64,000 nucleotides of DNA, from positions 37,327 through 101,326 of the forward strand of contig JAGATD010000047.1 in assembly GCA_017621415.1 (NCBI GenBank). The letters are read 5' to 3'. Below are positions 35,686 through 42,809 of this stretch, piece after piece. Below the pieces are notes generated by a model that did not search any database, was not told the DNA's origin, and saw nothing but the letters and a program-made list of their open reading frames with translations. The translations under genes were made by a program, and so were the position numbers. How positions within the stretch are numbered: position 1 is the stretch's first letter; each line of letters opens with the position of its first letter. This DNA is from Clostridia bacterium. Its GTDB lineage: Bacteria; Bacillota; Clostridia; Oscillospirales; CAG-272.

Positions 35686-37027
35686 ATTTTTTAATCAGAT
35701 ATTTTTTGCCCTCACCGTCGGCATTTATATAGTCCTCGTACATATCAGCGCTCCAGCCTGAGGTTTTTGGTTTTGATACTGCGGGTCTTGAGTAGAATAT
35801 TGCAAATCCTCTCAGAGCGTCGGGAGCATGAGTTATGTCGTGGGGCTCGGTTGAGCAGTCGGTGGGGCGGTTTTTATCAACGAGAAGCGCGGGAAGCGTG
35901 CGGGAAATTTCCCTGGCTGTCGAGAATATCTTTAGTCCCGGACCGTGGCCCTTGTCGCAAAGAAGCTCCTTTACTGCAAGCCAGCCGCACTCTCTGTCAT
36001 TTGATGTTTTTGTAAAATTGACACCGTGCTCAGAGAATATTGCAGCCTTGGTTTTTCCTGTCTCCTGGCTTCTTGAGAAAAGGTCAGGCGGAGCCAATGT
36101 TGCGTAAATATCTTCATTCTTCGGAGTTCTCGCGCTTATTGCGGCCGCCGCAGCGCTTATCGGCAGGTTCGATTCGCAATATTCTCTGTAAACGTAGGCG
36201 CGCCCATCGGGCGAAACCGCAATCCACAGGCAGGCAAGGCGGTCAAGTCCGTAATCGATTGTGCGGTATTTTCTCCAGTCTCGGGGAATCTCAAAGGGGT
36301 CGATAATATGTATCCTTGCATCAAATTCCGAAAAATACTGACCGTCAAAAATGTTCCAGTCTCCGTACAAAAGCGCCTTTTTTTCTCTTTCGGGCATTGC
36401 CAAAAGCCGCCTGCGATAGTCGGGGTCGCCAAGTGAGAGAAAGCGGTTGTCATCAAGCAGGGAGGGGATAAATATACGGCTGAGCCCATCATCTCCCAAG
36501 AATACACTAGATGAGGGAGCCGGGTCCACAAAGCGCCGCTTTACCCACACGTGACCGACACCGCCGGGGTTCGTGGTGGATTTCACCTGCTTTGGATATC
36601 CGTTTGCGCCTCTGACTCTTGATATAAGGTAGATATACTGGCTTTCCGTAAAGTGGGTCAGCTCGTCAAATCTGATAATGTCGTATTCCGCGCTCTGATA
36701 TTGATAAACGTCAAATTCAGCCGCACAGTAGCCAAAATCTATTACCGAGCCATTTTTGAATTTTCCCGTGTGAGTCGAGGAATTAAGAGTAAATATTTCC
36801 TTTGGATACAAGGACAGCGCAGCTCGGATAAGCGATTTTTCAAGCTCCGAGTAGGTGCGTCTTAACACGAGCTGCTTTGACCTTGGGTACTTAAGAGCAA
36901 ATACCAAGGCGTCAATAAGCTGTCCGTGAGACTTTCCGCCACCGGCCGCTCCGCCAAAAAGAACCTCAAAGCAATCGGTATTCATAAATTCCATTTGCTT
37001 TTTTGTAACAGTAAATTTTCTTTCCAC
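35660..37027 (-). CDS. Terminase large subunit
   Basis: This 455-residue protein has the ATPase Walker A GGAAGGGKS (25-33), a Walker B with paired acids (YDIIRFDELTHF), a coupling motif near TNPGGVGHVWVKRRF, and a C-terminal RNase-H-like nuclease domain with acid RTIDYGLD and late HAPDALRGFAIFYS. It pumps DNA into the prohead and cuts it. All motifs are intact, so packaging activity is plausible. It starts just after the small-subunit gene. Confidence 0.95.
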   Translation of the reverse strand: MERKFTVTKKQMEFMNTDCFEVLFGGAAGGGKSHGQLIDALVFALKYPRSKQLVLRRTYSELEKSLIRAALSLYPKEIFTLNSSTHTGKFKNGSVIDFGYCAAEFDVYQYQSAEYDIIRFDELTHFTESQYIYLISRVRGANGYPKQVKSTTNPGGVGHVWVKRRFVDPAPSSSVFLGDDGLSRIFIPSLLDDNRFLSLGDPDYRRRLLAMPEREKKALLYGDWNIFDGQYFSEFDARIHIIDPFEIPRDWRKYRTIDYGLDRLACLWIAVSPDGRAYVYREYCESNLPISAAAAAISARTPKNEDIYATLAPPDLFSRSQETGKTKAAIFSEHGVNFTKTSNDRECGWLAVKELLCDKGHGPGLKIFSTAREISRTLPALLVDKNRPTDCSTEPHDITHAPDALRGFAIFYSRPAVSKPKTSGWSADMYEDYINADGEGKKYLIKKYGEPNKVE

Positions 37028-37029
37028 TC

Positions 37030-37347
37030 TCAGACCACCTCCAGGGTGAATTTTACATCTCCTGTGTCGCCCGATAACTCCTCAGTGTCAAGAAGATATT
37101 TAACAAAGGAGGGGTCGTGCCTCTTTGTCAGGGCAGTGTCCTTGAGATAATCTCTCCTGATTTCCGAGCATTCGGCATAAGCCTTGTTGAAAAGCTTCTT
37201 TTTCCTAAAGCTTTCAAGCTCGGCAAGTGTAAGACCTATCCGCCTTGCAAATTTTGAAAAGCTGGGCGCACCCATTTCGTCGTATCCGACAAAGAAAAGA
37301 TACATATCCTTTTCTATACCGCGGTAGTAGCCTTTGTTTTTCTTCAT
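37030..37347 (-). CDS. Terminase small subunit-like protein
   Basis: This 105-residue protein has a helix-turn-helix-like core (SFSKFARRIGLTLAELESFRKKKLFNKAYAEC) followed by helical HDPSFVKYLLDTEE. Its size, the DNA-binding-like motif and position two bases before the large terminase gene make a small terminase the best reading. It is the first gene of the operon. Confidence 0.75.
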   Translation of the reverse strand: MKKNKGYYRGIEKDMYLFFVGYDEMGAPSFSKFARRIGLTLAELESFRKKKLFNKAYAECSEIRRDYLKDTALTKRHDPSFVKYLLDTEELSGDTGDVKFTLEVV

Positions 37348-37458
37348 TTCATCCTTTCCCGAGGAGCCCCTCGTTGTTTTTGTTTTCGATTGTCAAAACG
37401 TCTTTTCACAATCTTCCAAAGAGGCTTAAAAACGGTACCGTGCCCCTTAGGCAACTCT

Positions 37459-37486
37459 ATTATACAACAATGAAATTTTCTTGTAA
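37459..37486 (-). promoter_or_regulatory. Promoter of the phage-particle operon
   Basis: On the minus strand: TTACAA, 16-base spacer, TATAAT, about 110 bases before the first start. It is a vegetative-type promoter with no adjacent repressor gene. The leader (37348-37458) contains nothing else I recognise. Confidence 0.7.
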
Positions 37487-37544
37487 GTATACTCTTGGGT
37501 AGAAGAATTTTGCTCAAAATGCCAAAAATGTGTACAAACTGCAC

Positions 37545-37578
37545 AAAAAAACGGCGTGAAGCAGAAGCGCTTCACGCC
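37545..37578 (-). terminator. Terminator of the deo/pdp operon
   Basis: On the minus strand GGCGTGAAGC pairs with GCTTCACGCC across a 6-base loop, followed by GTTTTTTT. It separates the nucleoside operon from the particle-operon promoter. Confidence 0.92.
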
Positions 37579-37602
37579 ATAGGTATAAATTGGTAAAAAT
37601 TG

Positions 37603-38904
37603 TTATCTTATCACATCTCTTACAAGAGGCTGCTTTTCGGGCTTGCACTCCGAAAACCTGTATGCTCTGAGCAGCAGATTTTCAGCCTCATCCAGCTTGC
37701 TTTCATCATTTGCAAAAAGGGTTGCAAGTCTGTCGCCTGCATAAACCCTGTCGCCGCGTTTTTTGTTAAGCATAATTCCCGCATGTGGGTCAATAATATC
37801 GGATTTTTTAGCTCTGCCCGCTCCCAGAGCAAGAGAAGAAAGACCTATCAGTTCAGCATCTGTGGAATGAATATATCCATCTTCATTTGCATAAACTTCA
37901 CGGTATATTTTTGCCTTGCCTAAAAGCTCGGTATTTTTAAGAGCCTCTCCGTCACCGCCCTGAGCGGTAATCCACTCGGTAAATTTTGTGTATGCTTTTC
38001 CCGAGTCAAGAGCTTCAGTCACTAATACGATGGCATCATCTGAGGAAATATTCTTTGCCAAGGATACCATTTCTGCTGCGGTCAAAATGCAGATTTCTCT
38101 CAAATCCTCGGGCCCCACGCCCCTCAAAACGTCAATAGCCTCTTTTACCTCTAAGGAATTTCCAACCGCGAGACCTAAAGGAGTGTCCATATCGGTTATC
38201 AGCGCGCTGACACGTCTGCCGCAGGCCTTGCCGATAGTTACCATGCTTTTAGCAGGGATTTCCGCATCCTCGGGTGTTTTCATAAAAGCACCGCTGCCAA
38301 ACTTAACATCAAGAACAATATTCTTTGTTCCCGAGGCAAGCTTTTTGCCCATAATTGATGATGTAATAAGGGGCACAGAATCTACCGTTGCCGTAACATC
38401 TCTTAACGCATAGAGCTTTTTGTCAGCAGGGGCAAGACCCTCGCTCTGACCGACAACCGCAATCCCAAGCCTGTCTACCTGAGAAATAAATTCATTTGCC
38501 GAAAGGGAGGTGCAATATCCGGGAATGCTCTCTAACTTGTCAACAGTTCCGCCTGTATGTCCGAGTCCTCTGCCGGACATCTTTGCAACCTTGCAGCCAA
38601 GAGATGCGGCAATGGGAGCCACAATAAGTGTGGTTTTGTCACCAACGCCTCCGCTTGAATGCTTGTCAACTGTGAGATTTCCGAACATAGAAAGGTCAAG
38701 CCTGTCTCCCGAGTCGGCAATAGCCTCTGTAAGATATGCGGTTTCGGGGTCAGATAGGCCCCTCAGACACACCGCCATCAGAAAGGCAGAAGCCTGATAG
38801 TCGGGAATGTCACCTCTTGTATAAGAGAATACGGTTTCGCGTATTTCCTCGCGGGTAAGGGGCTCACCCCTCTTTACCTTTGTTATAATATCATACATCT
38901 TCAT
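37603..38904 (-). CDS. pdp: Pyrimidine-nucleoside phosphorylase
   Basis: This 433-residue protein is the usual length for the family. It cleaves uridine, thymidine and deoxyuridine with phosphate to base and (deoxy)ribose-1-phosphate. Signatures: DKHSSGGVGDKTTLIVAPIA (the phosphate-site family signature), KMSGRGLGHTGGT, and SIPGY. The start is ATG 38904 ([17 protein letters not shown]), typical for the family; an upstream in-frame start lies inside cdd. It overlaps cdd by 14 bases and is the last gene of the operon. Confidence 0.96.
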   Translation of the reverse strand: MKMYDIITKVKRGEPLTREEIRETVFSYTRGDIPDYQASAFLMAVCLRGLSDPETAYLTEAIADSGDRLDLSMFGNLTVDKHSSGGVGDKTTLIVAPIAASLGCKVAKMSGRGLGHTGGTVDKLESIPGYCTSLSANEFISQVDRLGIAVVGQSEGLAPADKKLYALRDVTATVDSVPLITSSIMGKKLASGTKNIVLDVKFGSGAFMKTPEDAEIPAKSMVTIGKACGRRVSALITDMDTPLGLAVGNSLEVKEAIDVLRGVGPEDLREICILTAAEMVSLAKNISSDDAIVLVTEALDSGKAYTKFTEWITAQGGDGEALKNTELLGKAKIYREVYANEDGYIHSTDAELIGLSSLALGAGRAKKSDIIDPHAGIMLNKKRGDRVYAGDRLATLFANDESKLDEAENLLLRAYRFSECKPEKQPLVRDVIR

Positions 38905-39316
38905 TTTTCGTTTTTCCGTAGTCAAACCCAATAGGCAAAAGCTCCGAAAGGGTAAAGCTATTGTCCTCCGAAAGAATTATTTCAAAGTCACCGTCACACA
39001 TTTCCCCCATAACCTGACGGCATACTCCGCAGGGCGAAAACAGCTTTTCGCGAGGCTCGCCTCTTTTTCCGCCCACAACCGCAATAGCAGAAAATCCCCG
39101 CTCTCCCGAGGTAACAGCCGTACCGAAAGCGCATCTCTCAGCGCAAAGGCTTGGGGAATAGGCAACGTTTTCAACATTAGTGCCGAGGTAAACTCTTCCG
39201 CTTTTAGCAAGAAGCGCCGCGCCAACGCTGATTCCCGAATAGGGTGAATATGAGTTTTTTCTTGCCTCCTCTGCCATAGCCAGAAGGTCTCTTTTAGATA
39301 TTTTTATGTTGTTCAT
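38891..39316 (-). CDS. cdd: Cytidine deaminase
   Basis: This 141-residue zinc enzyme deaminates cytidine and deoxycytidine. It has the [18 protein letters not shown] motif with catalytic Glu and first zinc Cys, and PCGVCRQ with the other two zinc cysteines. It overlaps deoB at its start (ATGA type) and pdp at its end, so these are co-translated for pyrimidine salvage. Confidence 0.96.
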   Translation of the reverse strand: MNNIKISKRDLLAMAEEARKNSYSPYSGISVGAALLAKSGRVYLGTNVENVAYSPSLCAERCAFGTAVTSGERGFSAIAVVGGKRGEPREKLFSPCGVCRQVMGEMCDGDFEIILSEDNSFTLSELLPIGFDYGKTKNEDV

Positions 39317-40491
39317 AAGCTATCCTTTAGTGAAATACCCGCCTCAGCCGTGTAGCCGACTCCAAGAAGTGACGATACAGTCATAGCTATTGTAGCAAAG
39401 GAATCAAGTGTTCTGAAATTTTGTCCCTTTATAGCATTTCCGCAAATAATAAGAGGAACATATTCTCTTGTGTGGTCGGTGCTTTTATCTCCCGGGTCGC
39501 AGCCGTGGTCAGCGGTTATGATGAGCAGGTCATCGTCTTTCATATTATTAATAAATGTAGGAAGAAATGCGTCAAACTCCTCTAAAGCAGTCTTGTACCC
39601 GGAAATGTCCTGCCTGTGACCGTAAAGCATATCAAAGTCAACAAGATTAATAAAGCATAAGCCGGTAAAATCCTTTTTCAAAAGCTCCTTTGCCTTTGCC
39701 ATACCCTCATAGTTTGAGTGGGTGGGGTAGCTTTCGGTGATTCCCTCTCCCGCAAAAATGTCCGAAATCTTTCCGACAGATATAACATCCATTTTTTTGT
39801 CGCAAAGAGCATTAAGAAGTGTGCGCCTCGGAGGCTTTAGGGAAAAATCACGTCGGTTAGCAGTTCTTTTGTAATTTCCCGACCCGCCTGTAAATGGTCT
39901 TGCGATAACCCTGCCAACAGCATGCTCTCCTACAAGGATCTCTCTTGCCTTTTTGCAGATTTCATAAAGCTCATCGAGCGGTACAACATCCTCATGCGCC
40001 GCAATCTGAAAAACACTGTCCGCAGAGGTGTAAACTATAAGGTCTCCGCTTTTTACGTGGATATCGCCAAAGTCCTCGATAACCTTTGTGCCCGAATAGG
40101 GCTTGTTTACGATAGCGGGTCTGCCTACTGCCTCTTCAAATTTTTTGATAATATCTTCGGGGAAGCCCTCGGGATATGTGGGCATAGGACTTTCGGAAAC
40201 AAGTCCCGCAATTTCAAAGTGGCCTATGGTCGTGTCCTTGCCGCGGCTTAGCTCTCTGAGTCTTGCGACCGCAGCCTTGGGCTCGCCTGACTTTGGCAGA
40301 TAGTCAACTCCGTCAATATGAGAAAGCCCGAGGGATAAAAGGTTTGGTATATTGATCCCTCCCTCAGAAATTCTCTTTAGTGTGTTAGCCCCCTCGTCGC
40401 CAAAATCCTTAGCATCAGGCGCTTCGCCTATACCAAGAGAGTCAAGGACTATAAGGAATATTCTTTTTTTCTTCAATTTTTCATTTTTCAT
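39313..40491 (-). CDS. deoB: Phosphopentomutase
   Basis: This 392-residue enzyme converts (deoxy)ribose-1-phosphate to the 5-phosphate. Alkaline-phosphatase-fold metal motifs are visible: [15 protein letters not shown] at the N-terminus, [26 protein letters not shown], and [10 protein letters not shown] with [11 protein letters not shown]. It lies between deoD and cdd in a standard nucleoside catabolism operon. Confidence 0.97.
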   Translation of the reverse strand: MKNEKLKKKRIFLIVLDSLGIGEAPDAKDFGDEGANTLKRISEGGINIPNLLSLGLSHIDGVDYLPKSGEPKAAVARLRELSRGKDTTIGHFEIAGLVSESPMPTYPEGFPEDIIKKFEEAVGRPAIVNKPYSGTKVIEDFGDIHVKSGDLIVYTSADSVFQIAAHEDVVPLDELYEICKKAREILVGEHAVGRVIARPFTGGSGNYKRTANRRDFSLKPPRRTLLNALCDKKMDVISVGKISDIFAGEGITESYPTHSNYEGMAKAKELLKKDFTGLCFINLVDFDMLYGHRQDISGYKTALEEFDAFLPTFINNMKDDDLLIITADHGCDPGDKSTDHTREYVPLIICGNAIKGQNFRTLDSFATIAMTVSSLLGVGYTAEAGISLKDSL

Positions 40492-40500
40492 ATTACTTTT

Positions 40501-41226
40501 TTATTGCTTTGCGGCAACATTAAGCGCAATCTCTATCATTTCGGTAAAGGAGCTTTCTCTCTCGTCTGCCGTAGTTGCAATACCTGTGAATATTTCGTCG
40601 GAAACCGTGCAAATAGCAAGAGCTCCTTTTCCTGCCCGAGCCGCATTCATATAGAGAGCCGCAGCCTCCATTTCAACTCCGAGTATACCCATTTGAGCCC
40701 ATTTTTTGTTAAAATCAGGGTCAGCGTTGTAAAAAACGTCGCTTGAAAGCAGGTTTCCAACATGGTATCTTGCCCCGAGCCTCTTCGACTCCTCAACTGC
40801 CGAGGATAAAAGCTCCCAAGAGGCAATAGGAGCAAAGCTGCCGGTCAGACCAAATTGCTCACCGTAGCTTGACGGAGTCGAGGCCCCCATGCCGATAATA
40901 ATATCTCTTACCTTTACCGACTCCTGAAGAGAGCCCGAGGAGCCAACTCTTATTATATTCTCAACTCCGAAAAAGTTAAATAGCTCGTATGAATAAATAC
41001 CGATAGAGGGCATACCCATACCGCTTGCCATAACGCTGACTTGTTTTCCCTTGTATTCACCGGTAAAGCCCTTGATGCCTCTTACATCATTAACCAGCAC
41101 CGCATTTTCTAAAAAATTCTTTGCGATAAATTCAGCCCTCTTGGGGTCTCCCGGCATAAGCACCGTCTTGGCAAAATCTCCCGGCGCCGCCTTTATATGC
41201 GGTGTATAATATCTTGACTTATCCAT
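40501..41226 (-). CDS. deoD: Purine-nucleoside phosphorylase, hexameric type
   Basis: This 241-residue protein cleaves purine (deoxy)nucleosides. Signatures include VLMPGDPKRAEFIA, GSGM-type GMGMPSIGIYSYEL, RVGSSGSLQ, and EMEAAALY. The catalytic Asp lies in TVSDEI. It is separated from deoC by a hairpin-repeat array and from deoB by 9 bases. Confidence 0.96.
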   Translation of the reverse strand: MDKSRYYTPHIKAAPGDFAKTVLMPGDPKRAEFIAKNFLENAVLVNDVRGIKGFTGEYKGKQVSVMASGMGMPSIGIYSYELFNFFGVENIIRVGSSGSLQESVKVRDIIIGMGASTPSSYGEQFGLTGSFAPIASWELLSSAVEESKRLGARYHVGNLLSSDVFYNADPDFNKKWAQMGILGVEMEAAALYMNAARAGKGALAICTVSDEIFTGIATTADERESSFTEMIEIALNVAAKQ

Positions 41227-41249
41227 AATAATATCTCCTTTTTTTAATG

Positions 41250-41337
41250 TTTCGCAGAGCGAAACATATCATGACGGCATAGCCGTCATATCACACCTGC
41301 AAAGCAAGCATATCACGTCAGCATAGCTGACTTATCA
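41250..41337. repeat. Array of four 22-bp hairpin units, TGATAT family
   Basis: On the minus strand the units start TGATAAG, TGATATG, TGATATG, TGATATG, each followed by a short palindrome of different sequence such as GACGGCTATGCCGTC or TTTCGCTCTGCGAAA. All four are exactly 22 bases. The first TGA on the minus strand is the stop codon of deoC. Relatives occur at 42027-42104 and 63430-63525. Confidence 0.82.
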
Positions 41338-42003
41338 GTACCCGCTGATATTCTCCTCTGCTTTAACTATTTTTACAATTCTGCTTGTGCCAAGTCTCTC
41401 AGCCCCAAGCTCAATAAATCTTTCGGCATCCCGGGTTGAAGAAATTCCGCCTGCCGCCTTAATTTTCTTGCCATTCTTTATATGCTTTGCAAAAAGGGCA
41501 ATATCCTCAGGGGTCGCACCGCCCGTCGAAAATCCCGTGGAGGTCTTGATATAGTCTGCGTTAGACTCCGAAACGATTTCGCACATCTTTATCTTTTCTT
41601 CTTCACTAAGCAGACAGGTCTCGATAATTACCTTTAGCACCCTGTCTCCGATAATCCCCTTAATTCCGTTTATCTCCGAGAGAATATCATCATATCTTTT
41701 CTCTTTAAGCATTCCGATGTTGATAACCATGTCAATTTCGTCAGCTCCGTCGGTAACAGCGCACCTTGCTTCAAAAATCTTTGATGCCGTGGTGGAATAT
41801 CCGTTAGGAAAGCCGATAACCGTGCAAATTTTAACCTTTCCCTCAGCATAAACCGCTGCCGCCCTTACCATAGAGGGCGCAATACATACAGATGCTGTGC
41901 CATACTTTATTGCATCGTCAATAAGAGAAAAAATATCCTCTCTTGTAGCCCCTTGTGCAAGCTGAGTGTGGTCGCATCTTTTCAGTATTTCCTTTATGTC
42001 CAT
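41335..42003 (-). CDS. deoC: Deoxyribose-phosphate aldolase
   Basis: This 222-residue class I aldolase cleaves deoxyribose-5-phosphate to glyceraldehyde-3-phosphate and acetaldehyde. It has the Schiff-base lysine region DYIKTSTGFSTGGAT, and EIDMVINIG. The start ATG 42003 (MDIKEILKRCDHTQL) has an AGGAAG ribosome site and gives the normal family length; an in-frame upstream start lies in a repeat. It is the first gene of the deo operon. Confidence 0.96.
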   Translation of the reverse strand: MDIKEILKRCDHTQLAQGATREDIFSLIDDAIKYGTASVCIAPSMVRAAAVYAEGKVKICTVIGFPNGYSTTASKIFEARCAVTDGADEIDMVINIGMLKEKRYDDILSEINGIKGIIGDRVLKVIIETCLLSEEEKIKMCEIVSESNADYIKTSTGFSTGGATPEDIALFAKHIKNGKKIKAAGGISSTRDAERFIELGAERLGTSRIVKIVKAEENISGY

Positions 42004-42026
42004 TTTTTCGTCTTCCTTTCTTTTCT

Positions 42027-42104
42027 CATTTGCGCCTTTGCGCAAATATATCGAATGGCGAGATTTGCCGCCATATACCGAGCCTGCCCCAGGCAAGCAT
42101 ATCG
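42027..42104. repeat. Array of three hairpin units, TGATAT family, in the deoC leader
   Basis: On the minus strand the units start CGATATG, CGGTATA and CGATATA, each followed by a palindrome such as TTTGCGCAAAGGCGCAAA. They are 24-27 bases long. They lie in the untranslated leader just before the deoC ribosome site. A possible minus-strand extended -10 (TGGTAAAAT) lies near 42119-42127. Confidence 0.75.
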
Positions 42105-42184
42105 ACTATCTACCTATATTTTACCACATATGTATAAAAAAGAAAAGATATTTTTTTAAAAAAGCCTCCGTGCTTTGTCTTGCC

Positions 42185-42560
42185 AATGTGTCATTCCGAA
42201 ACCGTGTACTTTTCTCGAAGACTGTTCCAAAAACTGAGGAATCTCCTTACCCGAACCGTCTAAGACTTAGGCTTATGCAAAGGGGACCCCGTAGGGCGGG
42301 GGGATTGCTCCCGCCGCAAATGACGACCAATAGTTATTTTTACATATCTACCTTGCCAAAGTCTGAAAGATATAAGGCTCCGACGCGGAGATCCCTCAGG
42401 TATAGTCTCAGTCTCCGAATATCGTGTTCGATTTCGGGATGACAGGTAAGGTGTGTCATTCCGAGAAGTAGCACAAAGCTAGAAGTCATAAATCAGCCTT
42501 CCCCAGCGAAGCGTGTTGGGGAAGGGGGACCACGAAGTGGTGGATGAGGTTGTCTTTTGT
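42185..42560. repeat. Cluster of dispersed intergenic repeats
   Basis: This 600-base gene-free stretch contains the widespread Clostridia repeat with CATTCCGA, GAGGAATCTCC, GACGCGGAGATCCCTCAGG and TTCGGGATGACA elements, partly duplicated (CATTCCGA near 42192 and 42459). A copy of the AGCCTTCCCC...GTGGATGAGG repeat follows at 42493-42550. No coding frame is convincing. Confidence 0.7.
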
Positions 42561-42588
42561 AAAGCCTTTTGTAAAGGTGAAAAAACTA

Positions 42589-42617
42589 TTGACAATAATC
42601 TCCAATAGTGCTAAAAT
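42589..42617 (+). promoter_or_regulatory. Sigma-A promoter for structured leader and BspA-like lipoprotein
   Basis: TTGACA, 17-base spacer, TAAAAT. The predicted transcript starts near 42623, exactly where a long base-paired RNA begins. Confidence 0.85.
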
Positions 42618-42621
42618 AATG

Positions 42622-42771
42622 TTGCGACGTAATTTAATAATTCCATCAAAAGGTGTGCTATACCATTTTAGCACGCCCACTTTTCACATTAACTTTTGAT
42701 GGAAAAATTGCGTCGCGGCAATGTGGGAGGCTTTATGGATTTGCGTCTCGCGTTGCGGGACGCATTTTTTA
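42622..42771 (+). ncRNA. Candidate structured leader RNA with intrinsic terminator
   Basis: About 150 bases between a consensus promoter and a T run. A long stem pairs CGACGT, AATTT and TTCCATCAAAAG (42626-42652) with CTTTTGATGGAA, AAATT and GCGTCG (42693-42715). Inside it is a smaller hairpin GTGCTA/TAGCAC (42655-42674). The single strand GCCCAC (42675-42680) can pair with GTGGG (42723-42727) downstream, a possible pseudoknot; CACATT (42685-42690) with AATGTG is an alternative. A terminator follows (TGCGTC/GACGCA, then TTTTTT, 42742-42770). It does not match a riboswitch I recognise. It could be an attenuating leader of the lipoprotein gene or an independent small RNA. Confidence 0.6.
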
Positions 42772-42809
42772 TATCCAAATCCAAAAGCTTTATATTAAGG
42801 AGAAAGACT

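Noticed and set aside
25810..37347. An ordinary complete prophage
   Set aside because: Integrase, repressor, replication, lysin and long-tail genes and att-like repeats are missing, while all structural frames are intact.
41250..41337. A CRISPR array
   Set aside because: Units are 22 bases with no separate spacers; the variable part is palindromic and no cas genes are present.
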